Of a DNA stretch of 64,000 bases, positions 43,693-52,026 are shown piece after piece. Within the stretch, counting starts at the first letter, position 1; each line of letters begins with the position of its first letter. Location of the stretch: NCBI GenBank assembly GCA_937920725.1, contig CALEUW010000018.1, positions 204,826-268,825 on the forward strand, in the 5' to 3' direction. Under the pieces are notes generated by a model. The model saw nothing but the letters and a program-made list of their open reading frames with translations. It was not told where the DNA came from and did no database searches. This DNA comes from UMGS1601 sp900553335. GTDB lineage: Bacteria > Bacillota > Clostridia > Oscillospirales > Ruminococcaceae. A program made the position numbers and the translations under genes.

Positions 43693-44802
43693 ATGAAAAA
43701 GATAATTGATGTTCCTTTACCGCAAAAGTGCAGAATAATTGCTGTGAGCGATATTCATCAAAGCGGAGATTTAATAATAAAACTTCTTGATAAATGCAAT
43801 TATAATCCGAATACTGATTTTCTTTTTATTCTGGGAGATGTATTGGAACGCGGAGATGACGGCTTTAAGGCTCTCAGAACTGTTATAAAGCTTTGCGAAA
43901 AAGAGCGTGCTTATTGTCTTATGGGAAACAACGACACGCTGTTTTACCGTATGACGTATACATATACTCATGAGCAGTTTCTTGAATATATGAAGAATAA
44001 GCCGAACAACGCTTTTGTCCAAGCGGCAGGAATGCTTGGCATCACAGATTTATCTGAGTCAAATATAGAAAACGCACGCAAGGCGGTAAAGGATAATTTT
44101 AAAGCCGAGCTTGATTTCTTGGGAGAACTTCCGACTGCGATGAGTACGCAGGATTTTATCTTTGTACATGCAGGACTTGATGAGAGAGCGGACTGGCAAG
44201 AAACCAAAGAAACCGATATGCTTTGTAAATGGCGTTATTTGGAGTGCAGAAATTTGACGGACAAATGGGTAATTGTAGGACACTTTCCCACATACGGCTT
44301 TGAAGCGTCAAAAAATACTCCTATGCCTATAATAGACTTTGACAAGAAAATAATTGATATAGACGGCGGAATCGGTGTTAAAGAATTCGGTCAGTTAAAC
44401 GCTCTGATAATAAAGAAAGACGGCGACAGAATTGCTTTTGAAACTCAATTTGCGGATAATTATAAAACCGCAGCAGTAAAAGACGATTTTTTTAGCGGTG
44501 ATAAATATATTTTTGCTCATCCGTATTATTATAATTACAGCTTTGCGGATGAAGATGACGATTTTACAACTATACATATCGAAACGACAGGTGAAACGGG
44601 CAAGCTTTTGAATGAGCTTGTGTATAAAAGAGATGACGGTTCGCCGCAGTGCTGGTATAATCTTAATATTCTGGCAAACGCCGCAAAAGGCGATGTTGTA
44701 AGTGTATGCGCAGAGTATGAAAAATACAGCCTGATTCTGGATAAAAACCGTGAAGTAAAGGTAATTGAAAATAAGTACTTGAAAAAAGCTAAGGAGATAT
44801 AA
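43693..44802 (+). CDS. PPP-family metallophosphoesterase
   Basis: This 369-aa protein has the phosphoesterase metal motifs AVSDIHQSG, ILGDVLERGDD (GDxxERG), LMGNNDTLF (GNxD), FVHAGLDE and VGHFPTYG in order, followed by DIDGGIG. These match bacterial serine/threonine or diadenosine-type PPP phosphatases, with small variations (SDIHQSG for GDIHG, GNND for GNHD). The C-terminal ~120 residues form an additional beta-rich domain I do not recognise. ATG 43693 is preferred over a TTG six bases earlier. tgt begins directly after its stop. Confidence 0.8.
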   Translation: MKKIIDVPLPQKCRIIAVSDIHQSGDLIIKLLDKCNYNPNTDFLFILGDVLERGDDGFKALRTVIKLCEKERAYCLMGNNDTLFYRMTYTYTHEQFLEYMKNKPNNAFVQAAGMLGITDLSESNIENARKAVKDNFKAELDFLGELPTAMSTQDFIFVHAGLDERADWQETKETDMLCKWRYLECRNLTDKWVIVGHFPTYGFEASKNTPMPIIDFDKKIIDIDGGIGVKEFGQLNALIIKKDGDRIAFETQFADNYKTAAVKDDFFSGDKYIFAHPYYYNYSFADEDDDFTTIHIETTGETGKLLNELVYKRDDGSPQCWYNLNILANAAKGDVVSVCAEYEKYSLILDKNREVKVIENKYLKKAKEI

Positions 44803-45939
44803 ATGTTTAAACTAATCACTCAGGAAAAAAATGCAAGGCGAGGCGAATTTCATACTCCTCACGGCGTAATACAAACGCCGGTTTTTATGAATGTTGCAAC
44901 GGCAGGAGCTATAAAGGGAGGGGTGTCATCTCTTGATCTTGAAACGGTAAAATGTCAGGTTGAGCTTTGCAATACCTATCATCTGCATGTCCGGCCGGGA
45001 GATGAACTTATTCATAATCTCGGCGGACTGCACAAATTTATAAACTGGCACAGACCTATATTGACCGACAGCGGAGGATTTCAGGTATTTTCTCTCGCTG
45101 CTCTTCGTAGAATAAAAGAAGAGGGAGTGTATTTTAATTCCCATGTTGACGGAAGAAAGATTTTCATGGGACCTGAGGAGAGTATGCAGATTCAGTCGCA
45201 TTTAGCGTCCACTATAGCTATGGCATTTGACGAATGCGTTGAAAATCCTGCAACTCATGAGTATTCAAAACAGTCGTGCGAAAGAACAACACGATGGCTT
45301 AAAAGATGCCGAGCGGAAATGGATAGGCTCAATTCTTTAGAAACGACAATAAACAACCGTCAAATGCTTTTCGGAATAAATCAGGGTTGTACATTTGATG
45401 ATCTTAGAATTGAGCATATGAAGCAGATCCGTGAGATAGATTGTGACGGTTATGCTATTGGCGGACTGGCGGTAGGAGAGCCGACGGAAACAATGTATCA
45501 TATAATTGAAACAGTTGAGCCTTTTATGCCAAAGGATAAGCCGAGATATTTAATGGGAGTCGGAACTCCGAGCAATCTAATTGAAGCGGTATGGAGAGGA
45601 ATTGATTTCTTTGACTGCGTAATGCCGTCAAGGGACGCAAGACACGGAACTGTATTTACCTGGGGCGGCATCATGCACATTAAAAATGAGCGGTTTAAGG
45701 ACGATAACCGTCCTCTTGATCCTGGGTGCGGCTGCCCTGCCTGTAGGAACTTTTCAAGAGCCTATATACGTCATCTTTTTAAAGCGGAGGAAATGCTCGG
45801 CGGAAGGCTGGCTGTACTTCATAATCTTTATTTTTACAACACGCTTACCGAGAAGATAAGAGAATCTATCGAAAAGGGAGAATTTGAATCCTTCAGGAAC
45901 AAGTATTCAGCACTGCTTTCGTCAAAGCTTGATGATTGA
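44803..45939 (+). CDS. tgt: Queuine tRNA-ribosyltransferase (tRNA-guanine transglycosylase)
   Basis: This 378-aa barrel exchanges guanine 34 for preQ1 in tRNAs with GUN anticodons. It contains HTPHGVIQTPVFMNVATAGAIKG, LCNTYHLHVRPG, the nucleophile region LTDSGGFQVFSL, FDECVENPA, DGYAIGGLAVGEP, RYLMGVGTPSNL and the zinc site CGCPACRNF...HNLYFY. It abuts the phosphatase gene. The last codons (tttcgtcaaagcttgatgatt, split here as TTTCGTCAAAG and CTTGATGATT) reappear 230 bases downstream because a repeat element has inserted at the stop. Confidence 0.95.
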   Translation: MFKLITQEKNARRGEFHTPHGVIQTPVFMNVATAGAIKGGVSSLDLETVKCQVELCNTYHLHVRPGDELIHNLGGLHKFINWHRPILTDSGGFQVFSLAALRRIKEEGVYFNSHVDGRKIFMGPEESMQIQSHLASTIAMAFDECVENPATHEYSKQSCERTTRWLKRCRAEMDRLNSLETTINNRQMLFGINQGCTFDDLRIEHMKQIREIDCDGYAIGGLAVGEPTETMYHIIETVEPFMPKDKPRYLMGVGTPSNLIEAVWRGIDFFDCVMPSRDARHGTVFTWGGIMHIKNERFKDDNRPLDPGCGCPACRNFSRAYIRHLFKAEEMLGGRLAVLHNLYFYNTLTEKIRESIEKGEFESFRNKYSALLSSKLDD

Positions 45940-46167
45940 GCGTGTCGACAAAGTCGACACGCTCCCCATGGGACAAACACACTCACTTCGATAGCCACAC
46001 CTATCTCGTTCTGCGTTTTTCCCCTAGGGAACCCCTTTTCGTCGGAAATCGGCTCATACCGCCGATTTCCTCTCAAGGTGTCGCTGCGGCGGCACATGTC
46101 CGCCTACGCGACAACATTCTAAAAGGTGTACTTTTTCGACAGACTGTTTCGTCAAAGCTTGATAATT
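45917..46167. mobile_element. Repeat element copy 1 with flanking 21-base duplication
   Basis: The element occupies about 45938-46146 (~209 bases). It is a near-exact inverted copy of 46801-47012. It has no coding sense; instead it holds several hairpins: GCGTGTCGAC-AAA-GTCGACACGC (45940-45962), AAATCGGC...GCCGATTT, and a GC-rich arm ending GCCTACGCGAC. The 21 bases 45917-45937 (last codons of tgt) recur at 46147-46167 with one mismatch, as expected for a target duplication. It looks like a small non-autonomous mobile element; no transposase is present in the window. Confidence 0.75.
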
Positions 46168-46193
46168 AAAGAGTATTTAAGGAGAAAATAAAA

Positions 46194-46763
46194 ATGAGTT
46201 ATATCGAGGTTCTTTTAATAGGAATAGGGCTTTCTATGGATGCATTTGCGGTCTGTGCAACAAACGGAATAGTCTATAAAAACTCAAATAAAAAGTGGGG
46301 CCTGATGATGGCTCTGTGCTTTGGGCTTTTTCAGGCTGCGATGCCTACAATCGGGTATTTTTTAGGAAGTGCGTTTGCTCAGTACATCAAGGCGTTTGAT
46401 CATATAATAGCGCTTATTTTGCTGGGATTTATAGGCGGTAAAATGATTTTTGACTCCGTCAAAGGTGATGAGGAAAATGAGCGGGGATTAAAATTAACAG
46501 TGCCTATTTTACTTTTGCAGGGCGTTGCGACAAGCATTGATGCTTTGGCTGTAGGGATCTCGTTTGCTGCGCTTGAAAATGTAAATATAGTCTTATCTGT
46601 GACGATTATAGGCATAACTACATTTATGCTTTCTCTTATTGCTGTAGTTGCCGGCAAAAAGTTCGGAAGTCTTTTAAATAATAAAGCTCAGCTTATCGGA
46701 GGACTTATTTTAGTTGGAATAGGTGTAAAAATTTTTATTGAGCATACTTTTTTCGGCGGATAA
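46194..46763 (+). CDS. mntP: Manganese efflux pump MntP
   Basis: This 189-aa membrane protein has six hydrophobic segments and the two internal-repeat motifs of the family, LSMDAFAVCATNG (about 14-26) and ATSIDALAVGISF (about 120-132), whose aspartates are thought to bind Mn(II). It exports manganese from the cytoplasm. I see no yybP-ykoY riboswitch upstream; that space is taken by repeat copy 1. A RBS (AAGGAG) precedes the ATG. The gene is bracketed by two inverted repeat copies. Confidence 0.92.
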   Translation: MSYIEVLLIGIGLSMDAFAVCATNGIVYKNSNKKWGLMMALCFGLFQAAMPTIGYFLGSAFAQYIKAFDHIIALILLGFIGGKMIFDSVKGDEENERGLKLTVPILLLQGVATSIDALAVGISFAALENVNIVLSVTIIGITTFMLSLIAVVAGKKFGSLLNNKAQLIGGLILVGIGVKIFIEHTFFGG

Positions 46764-46773
46764 TTAAAAAGGC

Positions 46774-47039
46774 AAGAAAATTAACAACTATTTCTTGTAG
46801 TAGTTTGTAGAAAAAGTACACTTTTGAAATATTGTCGCGTAGGCGGACATGCGCCGACGTAGCGACACCCTAAGAGAAAATCGGCGGTATGAGCCGATTT
46901 TCGACGAAAAGGGGTATCCTAGGGGAAAAACACAGAACGAGATAGGCGAAGCTATCGAAGTGAGTGTGTTTGTCCCATGGTGAGCGTGTCGACTTTGTCG
47001 ACACGCTTAGATAAGAAAATTAACAAATATTTCTTGCAG
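46774..47039. mobile_element. Repeat element copy 2 with flanking ~27-base duplication
   Basis: The element lies at about 46801-47012, in the orientation opposite to copy 1, and is roughly 90 percent identical by eye. It ends in the palindrome GTCGAC-TTT-GTCGAC within GCGTGTCGAC arms. The flanks 46774-46800 and 47013-47039 match at 25 of 27 bases, again like a long target duplication. It fills the mntP-phosphatase gap, which otherwise contains nothing recognisable. Confidence 0.75.
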
Positions 47040-47079
47040 TTCATATAAAATTAACATTTGTATGATATAATAATACATT

Positions 47080-47736
47080 ATGATTAAATTAGTTATTTTT
47101 GATTTGGACGGAACACTTGTAAATTCAATATATGACTTGGCTGACAGCGTAAATTTCGTGCTGAAGGAAAATGGATATAAAACTCATGATACGGACAAGT
47201 ATTATTATTTTGTCGGAAACGGAACAAGAAAGCTGTGTGAGAGGGCTATTCCTGAGGACAGAAGAAATGATGCTGAGATCGACAGAATCCATGAATTGTT
47301 TTTAAAGCGTTATGCAAAAAATTATCTGAATAAAACAGTTTTGTATGACGGAATAAAAGAAACGGTAGACACATTGATAAAAAACGGAGTTAAATGTGCA
47401 GTTGCGTCAAACAAAACAGATTCTTTTACAAAAAGAATAATAGAATATTTTTTTGGCAAGGATACTTTTTGCTGTGTTTTAGGCAAGAGAGATGGTTTTT
47501 TAACAAAGCCTGATCCTAGAATAGTTTATGAGATTTTAGAAAAATCAAACACAGACAAGCAAAATGCAATTTTTGTAGGCGATTCAAATGTAGATATAAA
47601 AACTGCTCGCAATTCAGGAATTAGATCTGTTGGTTGCTTGTGGGGATTTCGAACTTATGAAGAACTTGATGAGGCGGGGGCTGATTATATAATAGATGAG
47701 CCTGCCTGCCTTTTAAAGATATTACAGGAGGGATAA
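47080..47736 (+). CDS. HAD-superfamily phosphatase, phosphoglycolate phosphatase-like
   Basis: This 218-aa protein has the HAD motif I DLDGTLVNS (residues 8-16), a helical cap, motif II VASNKTDS, motif III lysine in KPDPRIVYEIL and motif IV FVGDSNVDIKTARNSG. The subfamily fits Gph/PgmB-like small phosphatases; the substrate cannot be fixed. A promoter-like TATAAT lies close upstream after repeat copy 2. The next gene starts 3 bases after its stop. Confidence 0.87.
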   Translation: MIKLVIFDLDGTLVNSIYDLADSVNFVLKENGYKTHDTDKYYYFVGNGTRKLCERAIPEDRRNDAEIDRIHELFLKRYAKNYLNKTVLYDGIKETVDTLIKNGVKCAVASNKTDSFTKRIIEYFFGKDTFCCVLGKRDGFLTKPDPRIVYEILEKSNTDKQNAIFVGDSNVDIKTARNSGIRSVGCLWGFRTYEELDEAGADYIIDEPACLLKILQEG

Positions 47737-47739
47737 ATT

Positions 47740-48306
47740 ATGAAATACAACATCAAGGAGGTTGCTAAAAGACTTAAGGGATTAAGACTTTCCTGCGATT
47801 TGTCAATTGAAGAATTTTGCGAAAAGACCGGAATGAATGCAGGAGAATATCAAAAAATTGAAAACGGAGAGAAGGACTTTTCCGTTACTTTTTTGTACAA
47901 ATGCTCAGAGGTTTTCGATGTCGATCTTATTGAGCTTTTAACCGGAACTGCGCCACATCTTTCTACCTATTCTGTTGTAAGAAAAGATATGGGACTTCCT
48001 ATTGAGCGAAGGGAGAGATTTGCATATCAGCACTTAGCGTATCTTTTTAAGGATAAGGATATAGAACCTCTTTTAGTTAAAGCGCCGTATGAAGATGGTG
48101 CAGAGGAAAAGCCTATTGTCTTATCAATTCATGAAGGACAGGAGTGGGATTACATATTAAAAGGAAAGATTAAATTTGTAATTGGTGACCATGTCGAAAT
48201 TTTGAGCGAAGGCGATTCGCTTTATTATAACTCCAATCAACCTCACGGAATGATTGCGATAGACGGCAAGGACTGTGAATTCTTAGCGGTATTGATTAAA
48301 GAATAA
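47740..48306 (+). CDS. HTH-cupin transcriptional regulator
   Basis: This 188-aa protein has an N-terminal XRE helix-turn-helix (about 6-65, VAKRLKGLRLSCDLSIEEFCEKTGMNAGEYQKIENGEKDFSVTFLYKCSEVF) and a C-terminal cupin (about 115-185, LSIHEGQEWDYILKGKIKFVIGDHVEILSEGDSLYYNSNQPHGMIAI). Such proteins sense small metabolites. The acyl-CoA synthetase gene immediately downstream is a frequent partner in clostridia, so it may regulate that enzyme. Confidence 0.9.
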   Translation: MKYNIKEVAKRLKGLRLSCDLSIEEFCEKTGMNAGEYQKIENGEKDFSVTFLYKCSEVFDVDLIELLTGTAPHLSTYSVVRKDMGLPIERRERFAYQHLAYLFKDKDIEPLLVKAPYEDGAEEKPIVLSIHEGQEWDYILKGKIKFVIGDHVEILSEGDSLYYNSNQPHGMIAIDGKDCEFLAVLIKE

Positions 48307-48346
48307 AATATGCCGACGATAACATAAAGAAAGAGGAATTTTCAAC

Positions 48347-49993
48347 ATGAAGGATTTTTACAAAAGATTTGTAACCGAGGAATTTGACGAGAATGGAGTT
48401 TTATGTAAGTTTGAACCTACTCCGGATCAGAATTATAACTTTGCATACGATGTAATTGATGAGCTGGCACGTCTTGAGCCTAATAAGGTATGTCTTTTTT
48501 GGATAAACGACGAGGGCGAGGAGCATAAGTTTACTTTTAAGGAAGTAAGTGATATGTCTAACCGCTTTGCGAATATGTTTTTAGCGAACGGTGTTAAAAA
48601 GGGTGATATGGTAATGCTTGTTTTAAAAAGGCATTACGAGTTTTGGTTTGCAATATACGGACTTATGAAAATAGGCGCTATCTCTATTCCTGCAACAAAT
48701 CAGCTTCTCGCAAAGGATTATGTATATCGTTTTGACGCAGCAGGGGTAAAGTATATTTGTGCTACAATTGAGGACGATGTTTGCGATCATATAGAAGAGG
48801 CTTTAAAAAAGTATGACGGAATAGAAAAGAAATTCTGTGCACATGGAAATAAAGACGGCTGGATAAACATAATGGAAGAGGCTATGAAATATCCTTGTGA
48901 GCTTGAAAGAATCCCAAACGATGTTGAAGATACAATGCTGTTATATTTCAGTTCCGGAACAACAGGATATCCTAAAATGGTAATCCATAATCATTATTAT
49001 ACAGTAGGTCACATAGTAACGGCTAAGCATTGGCACAACGTTTCTGACGGCACTTTACATCTTACAGTTTCCGATTCGGGCTGGGGAAAATGTGCATGGG
49101 GAAAGCTTTTCGGACAGATTACTTGCGGAGCGACAATATTCGTTTACGACTTTGACCGTTTCCATCCGGACAGACTTTTAAAGGTAATTCAGGATTACAA
49201 AATAACTTCTTTCTGCGCTCCGCCGACAATGTACAGATTTTTTATTAAAGAGGGAATAGAAAACTACGATCTGTCAAATCTTAAATATGCAACTATTGCC
49301 GGAGAGGCTCTGAACCCTGAGGTTTTCAACAAGTTTTACGAGTATACGGGGCTAAAGCTTATGGAAGGCTTCGGACAGACCGAAACGGTTTTAGCTGTAG
49401 CTAATATGGTCGGAATGGAGCCGAAACCGGGTTCTATGGGTAAACCTGTGCCGATATACAATATGGACATAGTTGACGAAAACGGAAACTCCTGTCCTGT
49501 CGGTGAAGTAGGAGAAATGGTTGTGAGAACTAACGGTCAGTATCAAAAGGCTCTGTTTAAGGAATACTATAGGAATAAGGAAGCAACAGACGCTGCTTGG
49601 CACGATAATATTTATCACACTGGCGATACTGCTTGGAAGGACGAGGACGGCTACTACTGGTATGTAGGACGAACGGACGACCTGATAAAAGCATCGGGAT
49701 ATCGAATCGGACCTTTTGAGATCGAGTCGGTGTTAATGGAGCATCCAAGCGTTTTGGAATGTGCGGTAACAGGAGCGAAAGATCCTATAAGAGGACAAGT
49801 TGTAAAGGCTACTATCGTTTTAGCAAGGGGATATTCTCCGAGCGAAGAACTTGTTAAAGAGCTTCAAACCTATGTAAAAAATGCGACTGCTCCGTATAAA
49901 TATCCGAGAATAGTTGAGTTTGTTGATGAACTTCCTAAAACTATTAGCGGAAAAATAAGAAGAGTTCAGATAAGAGAAGAAGGCAATAAGTAA
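48347..49993 (+). CDS. AMP-forming acyl-CoA synthetase
   Basis: This 548-aa adenylate-forming enzyme activates a carboxylic acid with ATP and CoA. Motifs are the P-loop-like LLYFSSGTTGYPKMVIHN, the A5 motif LMEGFGQTETV, YHTGDTAWKDEDGYYWYVGRTDDLIKASGYRIGPFEIES, and the catalytic lysine region PKTISGKIRRVQIRE. It resembles medium-chain or acetyl-CoA synthetase-like proteins; chain length cannot be predicted. It follows the HTH-cupin gene by 40 bases and is followed by a repeat-like hairpin. Confidence 0.9.
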   Translation: MKDFYKRFVTEEFDENGVLCKFEPTPDQNYNFAYDVIDELARLEPNKVCLFWINDEGEEHKFTFKEVSDMSNRFANMFLANGVKKGDMVMLVLKRHYEFWFAIYGLMKIGAISIPATNQLLAKDYVYRFDAAGVKYICATIEDDVCDHIEEALKKYDGIEKKFCAHGNKDGWINIMEEAMKYPCELERIPNDVEDTMLLYFSSGTTGYPKMVIHNHYYTVGHIVTAKHWHNVSDGTLHLTVSDSGWGKCAWGKLFGQITCGATIFVYDFDRFHPDRLLKVIQDYKITSFCAPPTMYRFFIKEGIENYDLSNLKYATIAGEALNPEVFNKFYEYTGLKLMEGFGQTETVLAVANMVGMEPKPGSMGKPVPIYNMDIVDENGNSCPVGEVGEMVVRTNGQYQKALFKEYYRNKEATDAAWHDNIYHTGDTAWKDEDGYYWYVGRTDDLIKASGYRIGPFEIESVLMEHPSVLECAVTGAKDPIRGQVVKATIVLARGYSPSEELVKELQTYVKNATAPYKYPRIVEFVDELPKTISGKIRRVQIREEGNK

Positions 49994-50012
49994 TTAACAA
50001 AAGGACAGAAGG

Positions 50013-50035
50013 GCGTGTCGGCAGAGTCGGCACGC
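50013..50035. repeat. Solo hairpin resembling the end of the repeat element
   Basis: GCGTGTCGGC-AGA-GTCGGCACGC (10 pairs, two of them G-U) closely resembles the terminal hairpin of repeat copies 1 and 2. It lies after the acyl-CoA synthetase and may work as a terminator. No other part of the element is present here. Confidence 0.55.
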
Positions 50036-50078
50036 TTTGAGTTTAAAGTTTTTGTCCTTTTGGATTTTTGAGGTAAAA

Positions 50079-50651
50079 ATGGCGCTTTTATATGAATATC
50101 CTAAAAAGAATATCTCCGGTCAGCAAAAAATCGCTTTGGCGAGTGAGAAGATAAATGAAAGAAAAAAAGTAAACAAAATGATGCTTAAAAGCGCTGTGCT
50201 TTTGATAGTGCTTTTATTTCTGGCTGTTATGGTAAAGCTTATATGGCTTAAGGTAGTGTTGGTTACTCTGGGACTATTCGGTTTTTTTACAAGTCTTTTG
50301 TTTGCAAATGCGATTCGTTTGTCGCTTGATGATGATTTATTTGTGAAAATATATGATGACAGGATAGATTCATATCAGCCTCCGGCATTTGGAATCAAAA
50401 AGCGCCGTATAACAATAATCTATGACGATGTGATAGAGAGTAATCAAACGACATTGGGAAGTATTTCCTTTAAACTTAAAGGAAATAAGTCAGAAAGCAT
50501 TTATTTTACAGACGGAGCGACAAAAAGGTTTTTTATAGAAAACTGCCATGAAAAAATCAATTATCCCAAAAGAGATTACATTGATTATCCCGATATAGAA
50601 GATGATAAAGATGATCCTGATTATAAGTGGAATAACTGGAAGAGCTTTTAA
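50079..50651 (+). CDS. Membrane protein with hydrophobic hairpin and cytoplasmic beta domain
   Basis: This 190-aa protein starts at ATG 50079 after GAGGT; the frame is open upstream but without a RBS. Two adjacent hydrophobic segments (about 36-80, AVLLIVLLFLAVMVKLIWLKVVLVTLGLFGFFTSLLF) form a hairpin, followed by a soluble part (IYDDRIDSYQPPAFGIKKRRITIIYDDVIE) and an acidic, Tyr/Asp-rich tail. The layout recalls YcxB-like proteins with a PH-like domain, but the match is weak. The function is unknown. Confidence 0.7.
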   Translation: MALLYEYPKKNISGQQKIALASEKINERKKVNKMMLKSAVLLIVLLFLAVMVKLIWLKVVLVTLGLFGFFTSLLFANAIRLSLDDDLFVKIYDDRIDSYQPPAFGIKKRRITIIYDDVIESNQTTLGSISFKLKGNKSESIYFTDGATKRFFIENCHEKINYPKRDYIDYPDIEDDKDDPDYKWNNWKSF

Positions 50652-50669
50652 AAAATAGTGTAAAACCAC

Positions 50670-50698
50670 TTGCAATTTAATTTTTAATATGTTATACT
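50670..50698 (+). promoter_or_regulatory. Promoter of the T-box/pheST transcript
   Basis: TTGCAA (50670-50675), 17 bases, TATACT (50693-50698), just upstream of the T-box leader. Confidence 0.7.
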
Positions 50699-50704
50699 TG
50701 CTTT

Positions 50705-50950
50705 AAACGCAATGACTGAGAGAGTAGGCGGTGCGTTTGAATCCACAGAGAGAGGGGCATTTGGTGAAAGCCCTTTGGTTTGTGTTCCGCTGAAGTTCGC
50801 TCACGAGCGGCCTTGCCGAAGTTTTTTATTGTAAGTGAGGACGGTTAGTTTTTAAGATTCCGTTACAGATCTTTGGGAGTGTTGGCTCTTTGACTAATAG
50901 GTGGTATAGCAAGATTTAAGTCTTGTCCTGATTAGGGCTGGACTTTTTTT
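50705..50950 (+). promoter_or_regulatory. T-box leader, phenylalanine specific
   Basis: The leader has the AGAGAGGGGC...GGTGAAAGCCC element of Stem I, a specifier loop containing GAAGTTCGC in the helix CCGCT...GAGCGG, giving the Phe codon TTC, and the T-box sequence AGGTGGTATAGC (50899-50910), where TGGT would pair with the ACCA end of tRNA(Phe). A terminator hairpin AGTC..GTCCT-GATT-AGGGC..GACT with a T run ends at 50950. Uncharged tRNA(Phe) would favour read-through into pheST. The 5' boundary is approximate. Confidence 0.9.
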
Positions 50951-50985
50951 ATTGTAATTAAAATTTTATGAGAGGACGGTTACCG

Positions 50986-52005
50986 ATGAAAGAGGCATTG
51001 GAAAAAATCGAACAAAGCGCAAAACAAGCGCTTAGTGCGGCAGCGGATGCAAAGGTGCTTGAAGAGATAAGAGTAAAGTACCTCGGAAAAAAAGGAGAGA
51101 TAACTGCTATTTTAAAGCAGATGGGTAAGCTTTCCGCAGAGGAACGCCCGAAAATGGGGCAGCTTGCAAACAAGGTAAGAGCCGATATTGAAGAGGCACT
51201 TGTGCAGGCTCAAGCTTCAATTAAAGCAAAGATGCGTGAGCAGAGCTTAAAGAGCGAAACTCTTGACGTAACGCTTCCGGGAAAGAAAAAAACTTTAGGA
51301 CAGCTTCATCCGCTCAATATCGTTATGAGTGAGATTGAAGAGGTATTCATGGGAATGGGGTTTGATATTGTAGAAGGTCCGGAGATTGAAACAGATCACT
51401 ACTGCTTCGAGGCTCTTAATATGCCTAAAGATCACCCTGCAAGGGATACACAGGACACATTTTATATTGATGAAAACACTGTTTTGAGAACTCAGACCTC
51501 AAGTGTTCAGATAAGAACGATGGAAAAAACAAAGCCTCCGATAAGGATTATTTCTCCGGGAAGGGTTTACCGTTCTGACACAGCGGACGCTACTCATACG
51601 CCGATTTTCCATCAAATAGAAGGACTTGTTATTGATAAGGGAGTTACCATGAGCGACCTTGTGGGAACGCTTGATATGCTTATGAAGCGCCTTTACGGGG
51701 AGGACTGCAAGATAAGACTTCGCCCGCATCATTTCCCGTATACAGAGCCGTCCGCAGAGGTTGATATAATGTGCTTTAACTGCGGAGGAAAGGGCTGCTC
51801 TATGTGTAAGCAGGAAGGCTTTGTTGAGCTTTTGGGTGCAGGTATGGTTCATCCTAAGGTTTTAGAGGGCTGCGGCATTGATCCTGAGGTTTATTCGGGC
51901 TTTGCTTTCGGACTTGGACTTGAGCGTCTTACTATGGGAAGATTCAACATAAACGACTTAAGACTTTTATACGACAACGACTTGAGATTTCTTAAGCAGT
52001 TTTAA
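50986..52005 (+). CDS. pheS: Phenylalanine-tRNA ligase alpha subunit
   Basis: This 339-aa class II synthetase subunit has an N-terminal coiled coil (about 1-90) and the catalytic core with HPLNIVMSEIEEVFMGMGFDIVEGPEIETDHYCFEALNMPKDHPARDTQDTFY, LLRTQTSSVQIRTM-like motif 2 region, RVYRSDTADATHTPIFHQIEGLVID and the C-terminal GFAFGLGLERLTMGRFNINDLR motif 3. ATG 50986 with AGAGG 10 bases upstream is preferred to the in-frame ATG at 50968. It is controlled by the T-box. Confidence 0.95.
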   Translation: MKEALEKIEQSAKQALSAAADAKVLEEIRVKYLGKKGEITAILKQMGKLSAEERPKMGQLANKVRADIEEALVQAQASIKAKMREQSLKSETLDVTLPGKKKTLGQLHPLNIVMSEIEEVFMGMGFDIVEGPEIETDHYCFEALNMPKDHPARDTQDTFYIDENTVLRTQTSSVQIRTMEKTKPPIRIISPGRVYRSDTADATHTPIFHQIEGLVIDKGVTMSDLVGTLDMLMKRLYGEDCKIRLRPHHFPYTEPSAEVDIMCFNCGGKGCSMCKQEGFVELLGAGMVHPKVLEGCGIDPEVYSGFAFGLGLERLTMGRFNINDLRLLYDNDLRFLKQF

Positions 52006-52026
52006 TCGGTAGGGAGGTAGAGAAAT

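Noticed and set aside
45834..46169. Open frames of 77-87 codons across repeat copy 1 on both strands
   Set aside because: They run through hairpins and the end of tgt, have no RBS, and the equivalent frames are not kept in copy 2.
46140..46193. yybP-ykoY manganese riboswitch before mntP
   Set aside because: The space is filled by the repeat element and a plain RBS; the conserved manganese-riboswitch loops are not seen.
45938..47012. CRISPR-like repeat array
   Set aside because: Only two complete, inverted, ~210-bp copies separated by a gene; no short regularly spaced direct repeats and no cas genes.
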